Made by a program: the position numbers and the translations under genes. From an uncultured Bacillota bacterium (lineage in GTDB: Bacteria > Bacillota > Clostridia > Lachnospirales > CAG-274), in assembly GCA_958426775.1 (NCBI GenBank), contig CATZZP010000008.1, forward strand, positions 31,711 through 95,710: a DNA stretch of 64,000 nt, written 5' to 3'. This document shows, one piece after another, positions 51,877-61,095 of this stretch. Position 1 is the stretch's first letter. Every line of letters starts with the position of its first letter. The notes under the pieces are model-generated. The model had not been told where the DNA came from. It was given only the letters and a program-made list of their open reading frames with translations, and made no database searches.

Positions 51877-53523
51877 ATGAATTATCAAAGGTACAGACAA
51901 TTTCCACCAATCAATTTACCTAACAGAAAATGGCCGTCAAGAGTAATAACAAAAGCACCTATATGGTGCAGCGTTGACCTTCGTGACGGTAACCAGGCTC
52001 TTGTAAAACCAATGAATCTGGATCAAAAAATTCAGTTTTTCAAATACCTTGTTTCAATAGGCTTTAAGGAGATTGAGGTAGGCTTTCCTGCCGCAAGTGA
52101 TACGGAGTACTTGTTTTGCCGTACACTTATTGAGCAAAATTTAATACCTGAGGACGTTACAATTCAGGTGCTTACCCAAAGTCGTGAGCATATTATACGC
52201 AAAACCTTTGAGGCTCTTGAGGGTGTACATAAGGCTATTGTTCATCTTTATAACTCAACCTCAACCTTACAGAGAGATGTTGTTTTTAACAAAAGTAAGG
52301 AGGAAATTACAGAGCTTGCGGTATTCGGTGCTAAGCTTGTAAATGAGCTTGCAGAGGAATACGGTAAGGAGCGTTTTCTTTTTGAATATTCACCTGAAAG
52401 CTTTTCGGGTACGGAGCTTGATTATGCCGTTGAAATCTGCGATGCAGTTCTTGATGTGTGGAAGCCGACCCCTGACAGAAAGGTAATTATAAACTTGCCT
52501 AATACTGTTGAAATGGCCACTCCTAATGTATATGCTGACCAGATTGAATATGTTTCGGACAACATTAAATACAGAGAAAATGTGCTTATCAGCCTGCATT
52601 CACATAATGACAGAGGTACAGCCGTAGCTGACAGTGAGCTTGGTATTATGGCAGGTGCTGACAGAGTTGAGGGTACCTTGTTTGGTAACGGTGAGAGAAC
52701 GGGTAATGCAGATATTATGACTATTGCCCTTAATATGTTCTCACAGGGTATTGACCCTGAGCTGGATTTCTCCGATATTAACGGTGCTATCAAGATTTAC
52801 GAGGAGTCTACGGGTATGGACGTACACCCACGTCATCCATATGCAGGGGACTTAGTATATACAGCCTTCTCAGGCTCACATCAGGATGCTATTAAAAAGG
52901 GTATGGCTAAGATGATTGAACACCCTGAAAGATGGGAGGTACCTTACTTACCTATTGACCCGTTGGATGTGGGCAGAAACTATGACCCGATTATCAGAAT
53001 TAACAGCCAGTCAGGTAAGGGCGGTGTAGCCTATATTCTTGAAAGCCATTACGGACTGCATGTTCCAAAGAGTATGCAGCAGGACTTTGGTGCCATTGTT
53101 ACCCAAGCCTCAGTTGATAGGGACAGTGAGCTTAATCCGGAAGAAATCTACAACCTGTTTATGGAAACCTATTATGTAAGAGAGCCTCTTAATGTTAAGT
53201 ACTATACAGAGCATGCGGCTGATGAAAGCGTTGATATTTCCGTTGATGTTTTGTATAAAGGCTCCAATAAAAAGTTTGAGGGACACGGTAACGGTATTAT
53301 TGATGCTTTCTGTAAGGCTATTGAAAATAACATAGGTGTAAAGTTTGAAATTGTAAACTACAGCGAGCATTCTATGGACTACGGCAATAAATCAAGAGCT
53401 ATTACTTATATTCAGCTTTACGATGAAAACCATACCTCTTACTATGGTATAGGTATAAGCAGTAATATTGCAAAATCCTCACTTAGAGCTATTGTAAGTG
53501 CTATAAATAAGATGACACCATAA
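51877..53523 (+). CDS. leuA: 2-isopropylmalate synthase (long, actinobacterial-type LeuA2)
   Basis: A 548-residue LeuA. The N-terminal TIM barrel holds WCSVDLRDGNQAL (about 27-39), the LHSHNDRGT catalytic-histidine motif and ADRVEGTLFGNGERTGN, read in part. A C-terminal LeuA dimer domain, the leucine allosteric site, begins near residue 430. It condenses acetyl-CoA with 2-oxoisovalerate, the first step of leucine synthesis. The length and NRKWPSR start are the mycobacterial/LeuA2 type rather than the shorter common LeuA. It is controlled by the T-box leader. It stands alone with a terminator after it; leuCDB are not nearby. Confidence 0.95.
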   Translation: MNYQRYRQFPPINLPNRKWPSRVITKAPIWCSVDLRDGNQALVKPMNLDQKIQFFKYLVSIGFKEIEVGFPAASDTEYLFCRTLIEQNLIPEDVTIQVLTQSREHIIRKTFEALEGVHKAIVHLYNSTSTLQRDVVFNKSKEEITELAVFGAKLVNELAEEYGKERFLFEYSPESFSGTELDYAVEICDAVLDVWKPTPDRKVIINLPNTVEMATPNVYADQIEYVSDNIKYRENVLISLHSHNDRGTAVADSELGIMAGADRVEGTLFGNGERTGNADIMTIALNMFSQGIDPELDFSDINGAIKIYEESTGMDVHPRHPYAGDLVYTAFSGSHQDAIKKGMAKMIEHPERWEVPYLPIDPLDVGRNYDPIIRINSQSGKGGVAYILESHYGLHVPKSMQQDFGAIVTQASVDRDSELNPEEIYNLFMETYYVREPLNVKYYTEHAADESVDISVDVLYKGSNKKFEGHGNGIIDAFCKAIENNIGVKFEIVNYSEHSMDYGNKSRAITYIQLYDENHTSYYGIGISSNIAKSSLRAIVSAINKMTP

Positions 53524-53539
53524 AATATGATTTTTAAAA

Positions 53540-53567
53540 GGGCTTTGCTTATGCAAGGTCCTTTTTT
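53540..53567 (+). terminator. intrinsic terminator of leuA
   Basis: GGGCTTTGC / GCAAGGTCC stem with G-U pairs, followed by six Ts. Confidence 0.82.
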
Positions 53568-53569
53568 AC

Positions 53570-53597
53570 TTGACACAGCAATTATATCCTTTATAAT
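53570..53597 (+). promoter_or_regulatory. promoter of the HAD phosphatase gene
   Basis: TTGACA, a 16-base spacer and TATAAT, 18 bases before the start codon. Confidence 0.75.
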
Positions 53598-53615
53598 TAA
53601 GCCTAGGTGATGATT

Positions 53616-54458
53616 ATGATAAATTATAAAAATATAAAGCTTATTGCTCTTGATTTAGACGAAACAACCTTGAATGAAAAGGGTAAGCTTACAAAAAGAA
53701 CCCAAAATGCAATAGAAAATGCTGTATCAAAGGGAATATATGTAGTTATAGCAAGCGGCAGAGCCTATACTGCTCTACCTGTTGATTTACTGCATATAAA
53801 GGGCATAAATTATGCAATAACCTCAAACGGAACAGCAGTTTATAAGCTACCTGAGGGTAAGTGTATAAGTGCCTATAAGCTTGATGCTGCTTCTGTTGAG
53901 AAAATCTTGGAATTAAGGGAAAAGTATACCATAACCTATGAATGCTTTATTGACGGTGTTGCCTATGCAAACAGTGAGTATATTGAAAATCCGCCTAAAT
54001 TCGGTGTAGCTGAAAGGGCAAAGGAGTATTTGCAAAAAACAAGAAAGCCTGTTGATGACATAGTTGCTTTTATGTACGATAATAAAGCTCAATTGGATTG
54101 TATTGATATTGTAGTGCCTGATATATATGTAAGAGATGAAATTGCACAGCTTTTAAATAATACAGACAGTGAGGTTTATGTGACCTCATCAGTGCCTGCT
54201 CTTGTGGAGGTGTCCTATAAAAAAGCAGGTAAGGCGGCGGGGCTTAAAATTGTGGCAGACAGCCTTAAGATAGCCTTAAGTGATTGTATTGCCTTTGGTA
54301 ATGCAGATAACGATATTGATATGTTACGTGAGTGCGGTATAGGTGTAGCTGTAAAAAATGCCACTCCAAATTGCTTGGATGCAGCTGACATTATTGCATC
54401 TCACCATAATATGGACGGCGTTGCACAGATAATTGAGGATATTTTAAAAAATAAGTAA
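53616..54458 (+). CDS. Cof-type HAD-IIB family phosphatase
   Basis: A 280-residue HAD hydrolase. The nucleophile motif is DLDETTLNEKG (about residues 11-21), then ASGRAYTAL, and the C2B cap (about 85-190). GKAAGLKIVADSL precedes FGNADNDIDML and a final GVAVKNATPNCLDAAD. Cof/YidA-like enzymes dephosphorylate sugar phosphates, FMN or other small molecules. The substrate is not predictable. The ATG at 53616 follows AGGTGAT; two earlier candidate starts overlap that site. Confidence 0.92.
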   Translation: MINYKNIKLIALDLDETTLNEKGKLTKRTQNAIENAVSKGIYVVIASGRAYTALPVDLLHIKGINYAITSNGTAVYKLPEGKCISAYKLDAASVEKILELREKYTITYECFIDGVAYANSEYIENPPKFGVAERAKEYLQKTRKPVDDIVAFMYDNKAQLDCIDIVVPDIYVRDEIAQLLNNTDSEVYVTSSVPALVEVSYKKAGKAAGLKIVADSLKIALSDCIAFGNADNDIDMLRECGIGVAVKNATPNCLDAADIIASHHNMDGVAQIIEDILKNK

Positions 54459-54459
54459 T

Positions 54460-54500
54460 AAAGCTTTCCTCCTTAGCATAAGCTTTTGTAAAGAGGAGGA
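54460..54500 (+). promoter_or_regulatory. inverted repeat occluding the RBS of the SLH lipoprotein gene
   Basis: TCCTCCTT (54467-54474) can pair with GAGGAGGA (54493-54500), which holds the Shine-Dalgarno. An alternative stem AAAGCTT / AAGCTTT (54460-54466 and 54480-54486) leaves the Shine-Dalgarno free, so two exclusive folds are possible. Confidence 0.5.
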
Positions 54501-54507
54501 CATGCTT

Positions 54508-55368
54508 ATGAAAAAAATTATTATATTTTTAATGCTTTTAACAGTTTTAACCGGGTGCAGCAAAGCACGGGAAAATCAGGATAATAATGCAGCGGTGGGA
54601 GTTATCGGTCAGGATACGCCCATAAAACGCTATCAGGTAGCAAAAATGCTTGCACTGTCGGTTTATGATATAAGCACTATAGAAAGTATGGAAAGGAAAA
54701 TTGTTTTTCAGGATACAGATATTGAAAAGCCTTATGATAAATACATAAATGCCGCCTTTACGGCAGGATTGATAAGCGGTGCTGATGAAACTCACTTTGA
54801 GCCTGAGGGCTATTTAAGTCTTGAGCAGGCACAGTTTTTGCTTAATAAGCTTGATAAAAGCGGCACCTTAAAGCTACAGTACAATAAGGAGGACAGAAAA
54901 AAACCCATATCAGCTTCTATGTGGACAGAGGTTTTTGAAAGAACAACCGAGCTTAGTGATAACAAGGCGGTGGTAAGCTGTAATATTATTCCCTATGCTA
55001 CGGGAGAAAATTGTGCTGAATTAGGCAGTCGGTTTATAATGACAGACAGAGGGCTTTTAAGTATAGAATGCTGTGATATAGGAGCTTATAACGATTGTAC
55101 ACTTTCTGTAATTATGCGTGATAAAGAGGTGCTGGCTTTAAAGTCTGTTGTTAATACAGAGCCGTCTGTTATGGGTGCGGTTGTAGTAAGCACTGATGAT
55201 AAGGGAGTGACCTTGGATATGGGCGGTGCGGAAAGGTATTTTTATTTAGATAACACATCAGGTCTTAGGGTCGGTGACAGCATAAGCTTTAAGTACATAC
55301 AAAACAAAATAACAGAGCTTGAAAACAGTGCAAAGTCGGCAGAAAACGTTTCAATATCAAATCAGTAA
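54508..55368 (+). CDS. lipoprotein with S-layer-homology (SLH)-like domain
   Basis: A 286-residue lipoprotein with lipobox LTGC at about residues 14-17. Residues 38-115 match SLH repeats: IKRYQVAKMLALSV, then FQDTDIEKPYDKYINAAFTA and GLISGADETHFEPEGYLSLE. The C-terminal ~150 residues are beta-rich with no recognised motif. SLH domains bind secondary cell-wall polymers. The ATG at 54508 is preferred since GGAGG is 8 bases upstream. It lies just before dpaA, though a hairpin intervenes, so any sporulation role is only contextual. Confidence 0.78.
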   Translation: MKKIIIFLMLLTVLTGCSKARENQDNNAAVGVIGQDTPIKRYQVAKMLALSVYDISTIESMERKIVFQDTDIEKPYDKYINAAFTAGLISGADETHFEPEGYLSLEQAQFLLNKLDKSGTLKLQYNKEDRKKPISASMWTEVFERTTELSDNKAVVSCNIIPYATGENCAELGSRFIMTDRGLLSIECCDIGAYNDCTLSVIMRDKEVLALKSVVNTEPSVMGAVVVSTDDKGVTLDMGGAERYFYLDNTSGLRVGDSISFKYIQNKITELENSAKSAENVSISNQ

Positions 55369-55373
55369 CGTAT

Positions 55374-55413
55374 AAAATCACCTTACAAAAATATAATGTT
55401 GTGAGGTGATTTT
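55374..55413 (+). promoter_or_regulatory. 13-bp hairpin containing the dpaA ribosome-binding site
   Basis: AAAATCACCTTAC (55374-55386) pairs with GTGAGGTGATTTT (55401-55413), with one G-U pair and a 14-base loop. The right arm contains the Shine-Dalgarno AGGTGAT, and the GTG start follows at once. It could block dpaA translation, act as a weak terminator for the upstream gene, or be an operator. Confidence 0.7.
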
Positions 55414-56274
55414 GTGAGTACAATAAAATATGGTATTTTAGGTGGGGATTATAGATACAAAATACTGGCAGAGCTTTTAATAAAGGACGGCTACAGTGTT
55501 AGCTGTATATACAATGAATATATGGCAGATACTGTTCCGACTGTACAGGGGCTGTTTTCCTCAGCTGATATATTAATAGCTCCCATACCCTGCAGTAAGG
55601 ACGGACAGAATTTGTTTTTGCCTGATAACAGGCTATATCCCCTTGTGCAAATGCTGTCGGATATGGATAAAAACGGTTGTCATATACTTGTGGGAGGGGT
55701 TATTAACAGCCTTATTAAGAGAGAGGCAGTCCTCAGAAACATAAAGATTTATGACTTTTTCGATATGGAGGAGGTAGCTGTCCTTAACGGTGTGCCTACA
55801 GCAGAGGGTGCAATACAGACTGCAATGGAGGAAAGCACCAGAACAATTTTTGGCAGTACCGCCCTTGTAATGGGATACGGTCGTTGCGGTAAAATACTTG
55901 CAAATATGCTAAAGGGCATAGGAGCAAGAGTCAGCGTTACCTACAGAAGAGAGTCTGACAGAGCATATATAAGTGCCTACGGCTATAATCCCATAGCCTT
56001 AAAAGAAGCAGTAAGCTATATAGACAGCTTTAACTTTATTTTTAATACAATACCTGCTCTTGTTATTGATAAAAATATGCTTAAAAAAATAAAAAGAGAT
56101 ACTGTAATTATAGACATTGCACAAGCCCCCGGAGGTACGGATTTTTCCTATGCAAGGGACTTGAATATTAAGGCTTTATACTGCCCGGGACTGCCCGGCA
56201 GGGTTGCACCTTACACTGCGGCAGAGGTGTTAAAGGGTGCAGTAATCAATGTGGGAATGTATGACAGACAGTAA
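55414..56274 (+). CDS. dpaA: dipicolinate synthase subunit A
   Basis: A 286-residue protein with an N-terminal domain of the DpaA type and a C-terminal Rossmann domain. The nucleotide loop is VMGYGRCGKILANML at about residues 152-166, then VIIDIAQAPGGTDF and LYCPGLPGRVAPYTAAE, all typical of dipicolinate synthase A. With DpaB it makes pyridine-2,6-dicarboxylate in the mother cell for the spore core. The GTG start follows GAGGTGAT inside the 3' arm of a 13-bp hairpin. dpaB lies 42 bases downstream. Confidence 0.95.
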   Translation: MSTIKYGILGGDYRYKILAELLIKDGYSVSCIYNEYMADTVPTVQGLFSSADILIAPIPCSKDGQNLFLPDNRLYPLVQMLSDMDKNGCHILVGGVINSLIKREAVLRNIKIYDFFDMEEVAVLNGVPTAEGAIQTAMEESTRTIFGSTALVMGYGRCGKILANMLKGIGARVSVTYRRESDRAYISAYGYNPIALKEAVSYIDSFNFIFNTIPALVIDKNMLKKIKRDTVIIDIAQAPGGTDFSYARDLNIKALYCPGLPGRVAPYTAAEVLKGAVINVGMYDRQ

Positions 56275-56279
56275 CTAAG

Positions 56280-56311
56280 CACCCCTGAACAGCATAATAT
56301 ACACAGGGGTG
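56280..56311 (+). promoter_or_regulatory. hairpin containing the dpaB ribosome-binding site
   Basis: CACCCCTG (56280-56287) pairs perfectly with CAGGGGTG (56304-56311), loop 16 bases. The right arm carries the AGGGGTG Shine-Dalgarno, 5 bases before the ATG. It lies in the 42-base gap between dpaA and dpaB. Confidence 0.65.
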
Positions 56312-56316
56312 ATAAT

Positions 56317-56895
56317 ATGAATTTTGAAGGCTTTAACCTTGGTGTATGTATGTGCGGCTCCTTTTGCACTTACGCACTTGTTATGGAAAAGATAAAGCAG
56401 CTTAGTGAACTTGGGATAAATATTTACCCCATTTTGAGCGAAACTGCTCAGACTACGGATACCCGCTTCGGCAAAAGTCAGGACTTTTATAATCAGCTTA
56501 TTGCCATAAGCGGCAGAAAACCAATCACAACAGTTGCAGAGGCAGAGCCTATAGGACCGCAAAAAAAGCTTGACGCTATGCTTGTTGCACCCTGTACGGG
56601 AAACACCTTAGCAAAGCTCAACTGCGGTATAACAGACGGTGCTGTTACTATGGCTTGCAAGGCTCATTTAAGAAATGATAAGCCTCTTATTATTGCACTT
56701 GCTACAAATGATGCCTTGGGGGTTAATTTACAAAATATAGGCGGACTTATAATAAGAAAAAATATTTACTTTGTACCCTTCGGACAGGATGACTTTGTAA
56801 ATAAGCCCATGTCTATGATAGCACACTTTAACGATATTTTACCTACAATAGAGTCTGCCTGTAAGGGTAAGCAATTACAGCCCTTAATTTACTAA
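56317..56895 (+). CDS. dpaB: dipicolinate synthase subunit B (flavoprotein-type)
   Basis: A 192-residue flavoprotein-fold subunit: LGVCMCGSFCTYALVMEKIK (about 8-27), VAPCTGNTLAKLNCGITDGA (about 90-109), and NDALGVNLQNIGGLIIRKNIY (read in part). These mark SpoVFB/DpaB. It is needed with DpaA for dipicolinate formation, giving spore heat resistance and dehydration. The ATG lies downstream of AGGGGTG, itself within a perfect 8-bp inverted repeat. A terminator follows. Both subunits are intact, so dipicolinate synthesis is predicted to be functional. Confidence 0.95.
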   Translation: MNFEGFNLGVCMCGSFCTYALVMEKIKQLSELGINIYPILSETAQTTDTRFGKSQDFYNQLIAISGRKPITTVAEAEPIGPQKKLDAMLVAPCTGNTLAKLNCGITDGAVTMACKAHLRNDKPLIIALATNDALGVNLQNIGGLIIRKNIYFVPFGQDDFVNKPMSMIAHFNDILPTIESACKGKQLQPLIY

Positions 56896-56902
56896 AAAAC
56901 TA

Positions 56903-56940
56903 AAATGCACCTTTTTTCACTAAATTTGGTGCATTTTTTT
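56903..56940 (+). terminator. intrinsic terminator of the dpa operon
   Basis: AAATGCACC / GGTGCATTT stem followed by a T run. Confidence 0.9.
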
Positions 56941-57033
56941 GTTATTTAAAAGGATTTTTAAAATAAAAATAGAAATATATAAATATAAATTATTTATTTA
57001 AAGTATTATCAATCCTTTAAAGGAGGTGAGCCT

Positions 57034-58023
57034 GTGGATATTAGGTTGTACTTGGAGGATAAGGAAGATGAGTATTTAAGTGAATATGCTGCAAAAAGTA
57101 AATATTCTCTGGGCAGAATTATTGAGGAAGAACCCTGTGATTTGCGTACCTGCTTTCAGCGTGACAGGGACAGAATAATCCATAGCAAGGCTTTCAGGCG
57201 ACTTATGCACAAAACCCAGGCATTTATTTCACCTGAGGGCGATCATTACAGAACAAGACTTACTCACACTCTAGAGGTTACCCAGATTGCCCGTACTATT
57301 GCACGCTCCCTGAGGCTTAATGAGGATTTAACCGAGGCAATAGCCTTAGGTCATGACCTGGGGCATACACCCTTCGGTCATCTTGGAGAAGAGGACTTGA
57401 ACGATGTTGTACCGGGAGGCTTTCACCATAATGAGCAAAGCGTTAGGGTTGTACAAAAGCTTGAAAAAGGCGGAAGGGGCCTTAACCTTACAATAGAGGT
57501 AATTGACGGAATACTAAATCACAGAGGCAGCGGAAGTCCTAAAACTCTTGAGGGTAAGATTGTTCAGCTCTCTGACAAAATAGCCTACATAAATCACGAT
57601 ATAGATGATGCAATAAGAGCAGGTATTATTTCCGATGAGGATTTACCTAAGGACTGTATAGAGGTTTTGGGAGATACCTTTAAAAAGCGTATTAACTGCC
57701 TTATAAGAAATATTATTTCAAACAGTGCCAATAAGGACGATATTCTTATGGATAAGGAAATAAAGGCAAGCATGTATAAACTCAGAGCCTTTATGTTTGA
57801 AAATGTTTACAGCTCAGCAAAGCTGGGTGAGGAAAGAAGTGCCTATCGTGTTTTCTTAAGTAAAATTTACACCTATTATATGGACCGTTTTGAGGATATG
57901 CCTCAGGAGTTTATCAGGCTCTATAAAAGCGGTGAGCCTAAGGAAAGGGTTGTTGCAGACTATATTGCAGGTATGACAGACAGGTTTGCTCAAAGGCTTT
58001 ACAAGGAGCTTGATATTAAATAG
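57034..58023 (+). CDS. dgt: deoxyguanosinetriphosphate triphosphohydrolase-like protein (second of two)
   Basis: A 329-residue HD-domain dGTPase, shorter than the one at 27626. It has SKAFRRLMHKTQAF, TRLTHTLEVTQIARTIAR, the GHDLGHTPFGHLGE HD motif, and SDKIAYINHDIDDAI with further metal/phosphate ligands. This short form next to dnaG-rpoD is widely conserved in Clostridia. A GTG start follows AAGGAGGTGA. The dnaG gene begins 113 bases later. The palindrome TCCTTTAAAGGA overlaps the Shine-Dalgarno but can form only a short stem. Confidence 0.94.
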   Translation: MDIRLYLEDKEDEYLSEYAAKSKYSLGRIIEEEPCDLRTCFQRDRDRIIHSKAFRRLMHKTQAFISPEGDHYRTRLTHTLEVTQIARTIARSLRLNEDLTEAIALGHDLGHTPFGHLGEEDLNDVVPGGFHHNEQSVRVVQKLEKGGRGLNLTIEVIDGILNHRGSGSPKTLEGKIVQLSDKIAYINHDIDDAIRAGIISDEDLPKDCIEVLGDTFKKRINCLIRNIISNSANKDDILMDKEIKASMYKLRAFMFENVYSSAKLGEERSAYRVFLSKIYTYYMDRFEDMPQEFIRLYKSGEPKERVVADYIAGMTDRFAQRLYKELDIK

Positions 58024-58136
58024 TACTTTAAAAATATTGTCCGTTAGTTTTATAAAAAATCAAAAAAATTAAAGGATTTGAAAATCGGTTGTCGAATTTT
58101 ACAAAAGGAAGTAAAAAAATCAGGGAAGTGAGTTGA

Positions 58137-59894
58137 ATGTTCTATCCGCAGGAAGTCATAAATGATGTGCGAATGGGTAACGACATAGTTGATGTAATAG
58201 GTAGCTTTGTTAAGCTGAAAAAAAGCGGCAGCTCTTATGTCGGCTTGTGTCCCTTTCATAAGGAAAAAACTCCTTCCTTTAACGTAAACAGGGAAAATCA
58301 GTTTTATCATTGCTTTGGCTGCGGTGCAAGCGGAAATGTAATCAGCTTTCTTATGCAGCACCAGAACTATAGCTTTCCCGATGCGGTTAAATACCTTGCA
58401 GAGAGAATAAACTATACCCTGCCTGAGGCAGAGTATTCCTCCGATTATGAGCATAAAAAACAGCTTAAACAAAAGCTTTATATGATACATAAGGCGGCGG
58501 CACGCTTTTATTACGAAAAGCTTAATTCTCCTGAGGGTAAAAATGCCGTAAGCTATCTTGATGAGCGTAAAATAACCAAAAGTGCAAGGATAAAGTACGG
58601 ACTGGGCTATTCACCTATAGCTATGGGTGCTTTGTATGAACGACTTGTAGGTGAAGGCTTTGATGAGAATACTATACTGCAAAGCGGTCTTGTTATAAAA
58701 CGTGAGGACGGCTCTTTCAGGGATAAGTTTTTTAACAGACTGATGTTTCCCATAATTGATGTTTACGGAAATATAATAGGCTTTGGCGGCAGAGTTTTAG
58801 GTGAGGGTAATCCAAAATACTTAAACTCCCCCGAAACTGCAATTTTTAACAAAAGTAAAAATCTCTATAGCCTTAATTTAGCACGCTTAAGCAAAATGCG
58901 TGAGCTTATTTTGGTTGAGGGCTATATGGATGTAATAAGTATATATCAGGCAGGCTTTCATAATGTAGTTGCTGCCTTAGGCACTGCCTTTAATGAAAAT
59001 CATGCTAAGACACTTAAGGCATATGCAGACAGCGTAATACTTCTTTTTGACAGTGATTCTGCAGGAGTTAAGGCTGTTTTAAGGGCAATACCGGTGCTTA
59101 ATAATGCAGGCATAAAGGTTAAGGTTTTACAGGTAACAGATGCAAAGGACCCTGACGAGTATATAAAAAAATTCGGTCAAACAGCCTTTGGCAGGTTGCT
59201 TGCTACAGCACGCAGTCAGTATTTGTTTATGGTAGATGTAGCCGGGGAAAAATATGACCTGACCAAAAGTGAGGATAAAATAAATTATGCCACAGAGGTT
59301 GCAGGAATTCTCAGTGAAATTGATAACCCCATTGAGGCTGATTTATATATAAAGGATGTTGCTGAGGCAACAGGCATATCAAGAGAGGCTATAAAAAAAG
59401 CTATGGACTCCGGCAAGGGTGATGAATTTACAAAGGAGAATAACCCTAAGCCCGCAGTAAATAAGCCTGCCCTGAAAAGTGGCTTAAGAGGTGTCGATGA
59501 AGCAAGGAAAAGCCTTATCTGTATTATGACCTCAAACCCATCTATTTGCCAAAAGCTTAAGGAGGTGCTTAAGCCCGAGGAATTTTGTGAGGGCTTTTAC
59601 ATAACAATGGTAGATGCAATCTACAAAACCTTTGAGGATGACAAGCCTGTAATTCCGGCAAATATAACAAGTAGCTTTGAAACTATAGACGAACAGCAAA
59701 GGGCAACACAGCTTTTTATAAATCAGATGAATTTTGACAGCAGTGAGGCTCTGAGTAAGGCTGTGCATGACCAGCTTAAGGTCGTTAAGGAAAGCTATAT
59801 TGATTATAAAATGAAAAATACAACAGACCCTGTTGTTATAAATGAACTTGTTAAGGAAAAAAGAAATATCAATAATCTGAATATTAGGTTTTGA
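58137..59894 (+). CDS. dnaG: DNA primase
   Basis: A 585-residue primase. The N-terminal zinc-ribbon has CPFH (C38, H41) and CFGC (C59, C62). The polymerase core follows with the TOPRIM glutamate in [10 protein letters not shown] and the aspartates in [13 protein letters not shown]-terminal helicase-binding region begins near residue 440. It makes RNA primers for Okazaki fragments. GGGAAGTGAG precedes the ATG. rpoD begins 35 bases after its stop, the classical macromolecular synthesis order (rpsU is absent here). Confidence 0.97.
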   Translation: MFYPQEVINDVRMGNDIVDVIGSFVKLKKSGSSYVGLCPFHKEKTPSFNVNRENQFYHCFGCGASGNVISFLMQHQNYSFPDAVKYLAERINYTLPEAEYSSDYEHKKQLKQKLYMIHKAAARFYYEKLNSPEGKNAVSYLDERKITKSARIKYGLGYSPIAMGALYERLVGEGFDENTILQSGLVIKREDGSFRDKFFNRLMFPIIDVYGNIIGFGGRVLGEGNPKYLNSPETAIFNKSKNLYSLNLARLSKMRELILVEGYMDVISIYQAGFHNVVAALGTAFNENHAKTLKAYADSVILLFDSDSAGVKAVLRAIPVLNNAGIKVKVLQVTDAKDPDEYIKKFGQTAFGRLLATARSQYLFMVDVAGEKYDLTKSEDKINYATEVAGILSEIDNPIEADLYIKDVAEATGISREAIKKAMDSGKGDEFTKENNPKPAVNKPALKSGLRGVDEARKSLICIMTSNPSICQKLKEVLKPEEFCEGFYITMVDAIYKTFEDDKPVIPANITSSFETIDEQQRATQLFINQMNFDSSEALSKAVHDQLKVVKESYIDYKMKNTTDPVVINELVKEKRNINNLNIRF

Positions 59895-59929
59895 TATGGT
59901 TAGAATACTACGAGAAAGGATGGATTTGT

Positions 59930-61009
59930 TTGAAACCCATAGATGAGAACATTTTTGCAACTAAAATGAAAGAGTTGCTTGCCCTGGGTAAGAAAAAGAA
60001 AGGGGTATTGGAATACAAGGAAATAATGGATGTGCTTGCCGATGTTGAGCTGGACCCCGAGCAGATAGATAAGGTATATGAATATCTTGAAAGCCAGGGT
60101 ATAGATGTTATGGGTGCAATTGAGCTTGAGGAAGATGATGATGACAGAGAGCTTGACTTATCCATAGCCGAAGGCAGTATTAATATGGACGACCATGTTC
60201 GTATGTACCTTAAGGAAATTGGTAAGGTACCTCTTCTTTCAGCAGAGGAGGAAATTGAGCTTGCTAAGCGTATGGAAGAGGGCGATGAGGAGGCTAAAAA
60301 GCGTCTTGCAGAGGCAAACCTCAGGCTTGTAGTCAGCATTGCCAAGCGTTATGTGGGCAGAGGTATGCTTTTCCTTGACCTTATTCAGGAGGGCAATTTG
60401 GGTCTTATTAAGGCTGTTGAAAAGTTTGACTACAACAAAGGCTATAAATTCAGTACCTACGCAACCTGGTGGATAAGGCAGGCTATTACAAGAGCTATCG
60501 CAGACCAGGCAAGGACAATACGTATACCTGTCCATATGGTAGAAACAATTAACAAGCTTATAAGAGTTTCAAGACAGCTCTTACAGGAAAACGGCAGAGA
60601 GCCTACCGATGAGGATTTGGCTAAAAGCCTTCAGATGCCTGTAGAAAGGGTAAGAGAAATCAGAAAGATTGCCCAGGAGCCTGTATCCCTTGAAACACCT
60701 ATAGGTGAGGAGGAGGATAGCCACTTAGGTGACTTTATACCTGATGATGATATACCTGCACCTGCCGATGCGGCGGCATTTACTCTTTTAAGGGAACAGC
60801 TTATGAGTGTGCTTGATACCTTGACAGAAAGAGAAAAAGAGGTTTTAAAGCTTCGCTTCGGTCTTGAGGACGGCAGACAAAAAACCCTTGAAGAGGTGGG
60901 TACTGTCTTTGGTGTAACAAGAGAGCGTATCAGACAGATTGAGGCTAAGGCTTTAAGAAAGCTTAGACATCCAAGCAGAAGTAAAAAGCTTAAGGATTAT
61001 CTTGAATAA
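59930..61009 (+). CDS. rpoD: primary sigma factor RpoD/SigA
   Basis: A 359-residue housekeeping sigma. It has a short region 1.1-like part ([20 protein letters not shown]), an acidic linker with EDDDDRELD, region 1.2 [17 protein letters not shown], region 2 ([33 protein letters not shown]), region 3, and region 4 with [24 protein letters not shown] start at 59930 is preferred since AAAGGA lies 9-10 bases upstream and it yields the usual SigA N-terminus; an upstream TTG at 59891 overlaps dnaG. It directs recognition of the TTGACA/TATAAT promoters seen throughout this window. Confidence 0.96.
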   Translation: MKPIDENIFATKMKELLALGKKKKGVLEYKEIMDVLADVELDPEQIDKVYEYLESQGIDVMGAIELEEDDDDRELDLSIAEGSINMDDHVRMYLKEIGKVPLLSAEEEIELAKRMEEGDEEAKKRLAEANLRLVVSIAKRYVGRGMLFLDLIQEGNLGLIKAVEKFDYNKGYKFSTYATWWIRQAITRAIADQARTIRIPVHMVETINKLIRVSRQLLQENGREPTDEDLAKSLQMPVERVREIRKIAQEPVSLETPIGEEEDSHLGDFIPDDDIPAPADAAAFTLLREQLMSVLDTLTEREKEVLKLRFGLEDGRQKTLEEVGTVFGVTRERIRQIEAKALRKLRHPSRSKKLKDYLE

Positions 61010-61018
61010 TAAATTTAT

Positions 61019-61048
61019 AAAGGGCTTTGCATCTGCATAGCCCTTTTT
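61019..61048 (+). terminator. intrinsic terminator of dnaG-rpoD
   Basis: AAAGGGCT / AGCCCTTT outer stem, continued by TGCA / TGCA, then Ts. Confidence 0.85.
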
Positions 61049-61095
61049 GCTTAAACAAATAAAATTAAATATCGTATTATAAAACGGAGGATATT

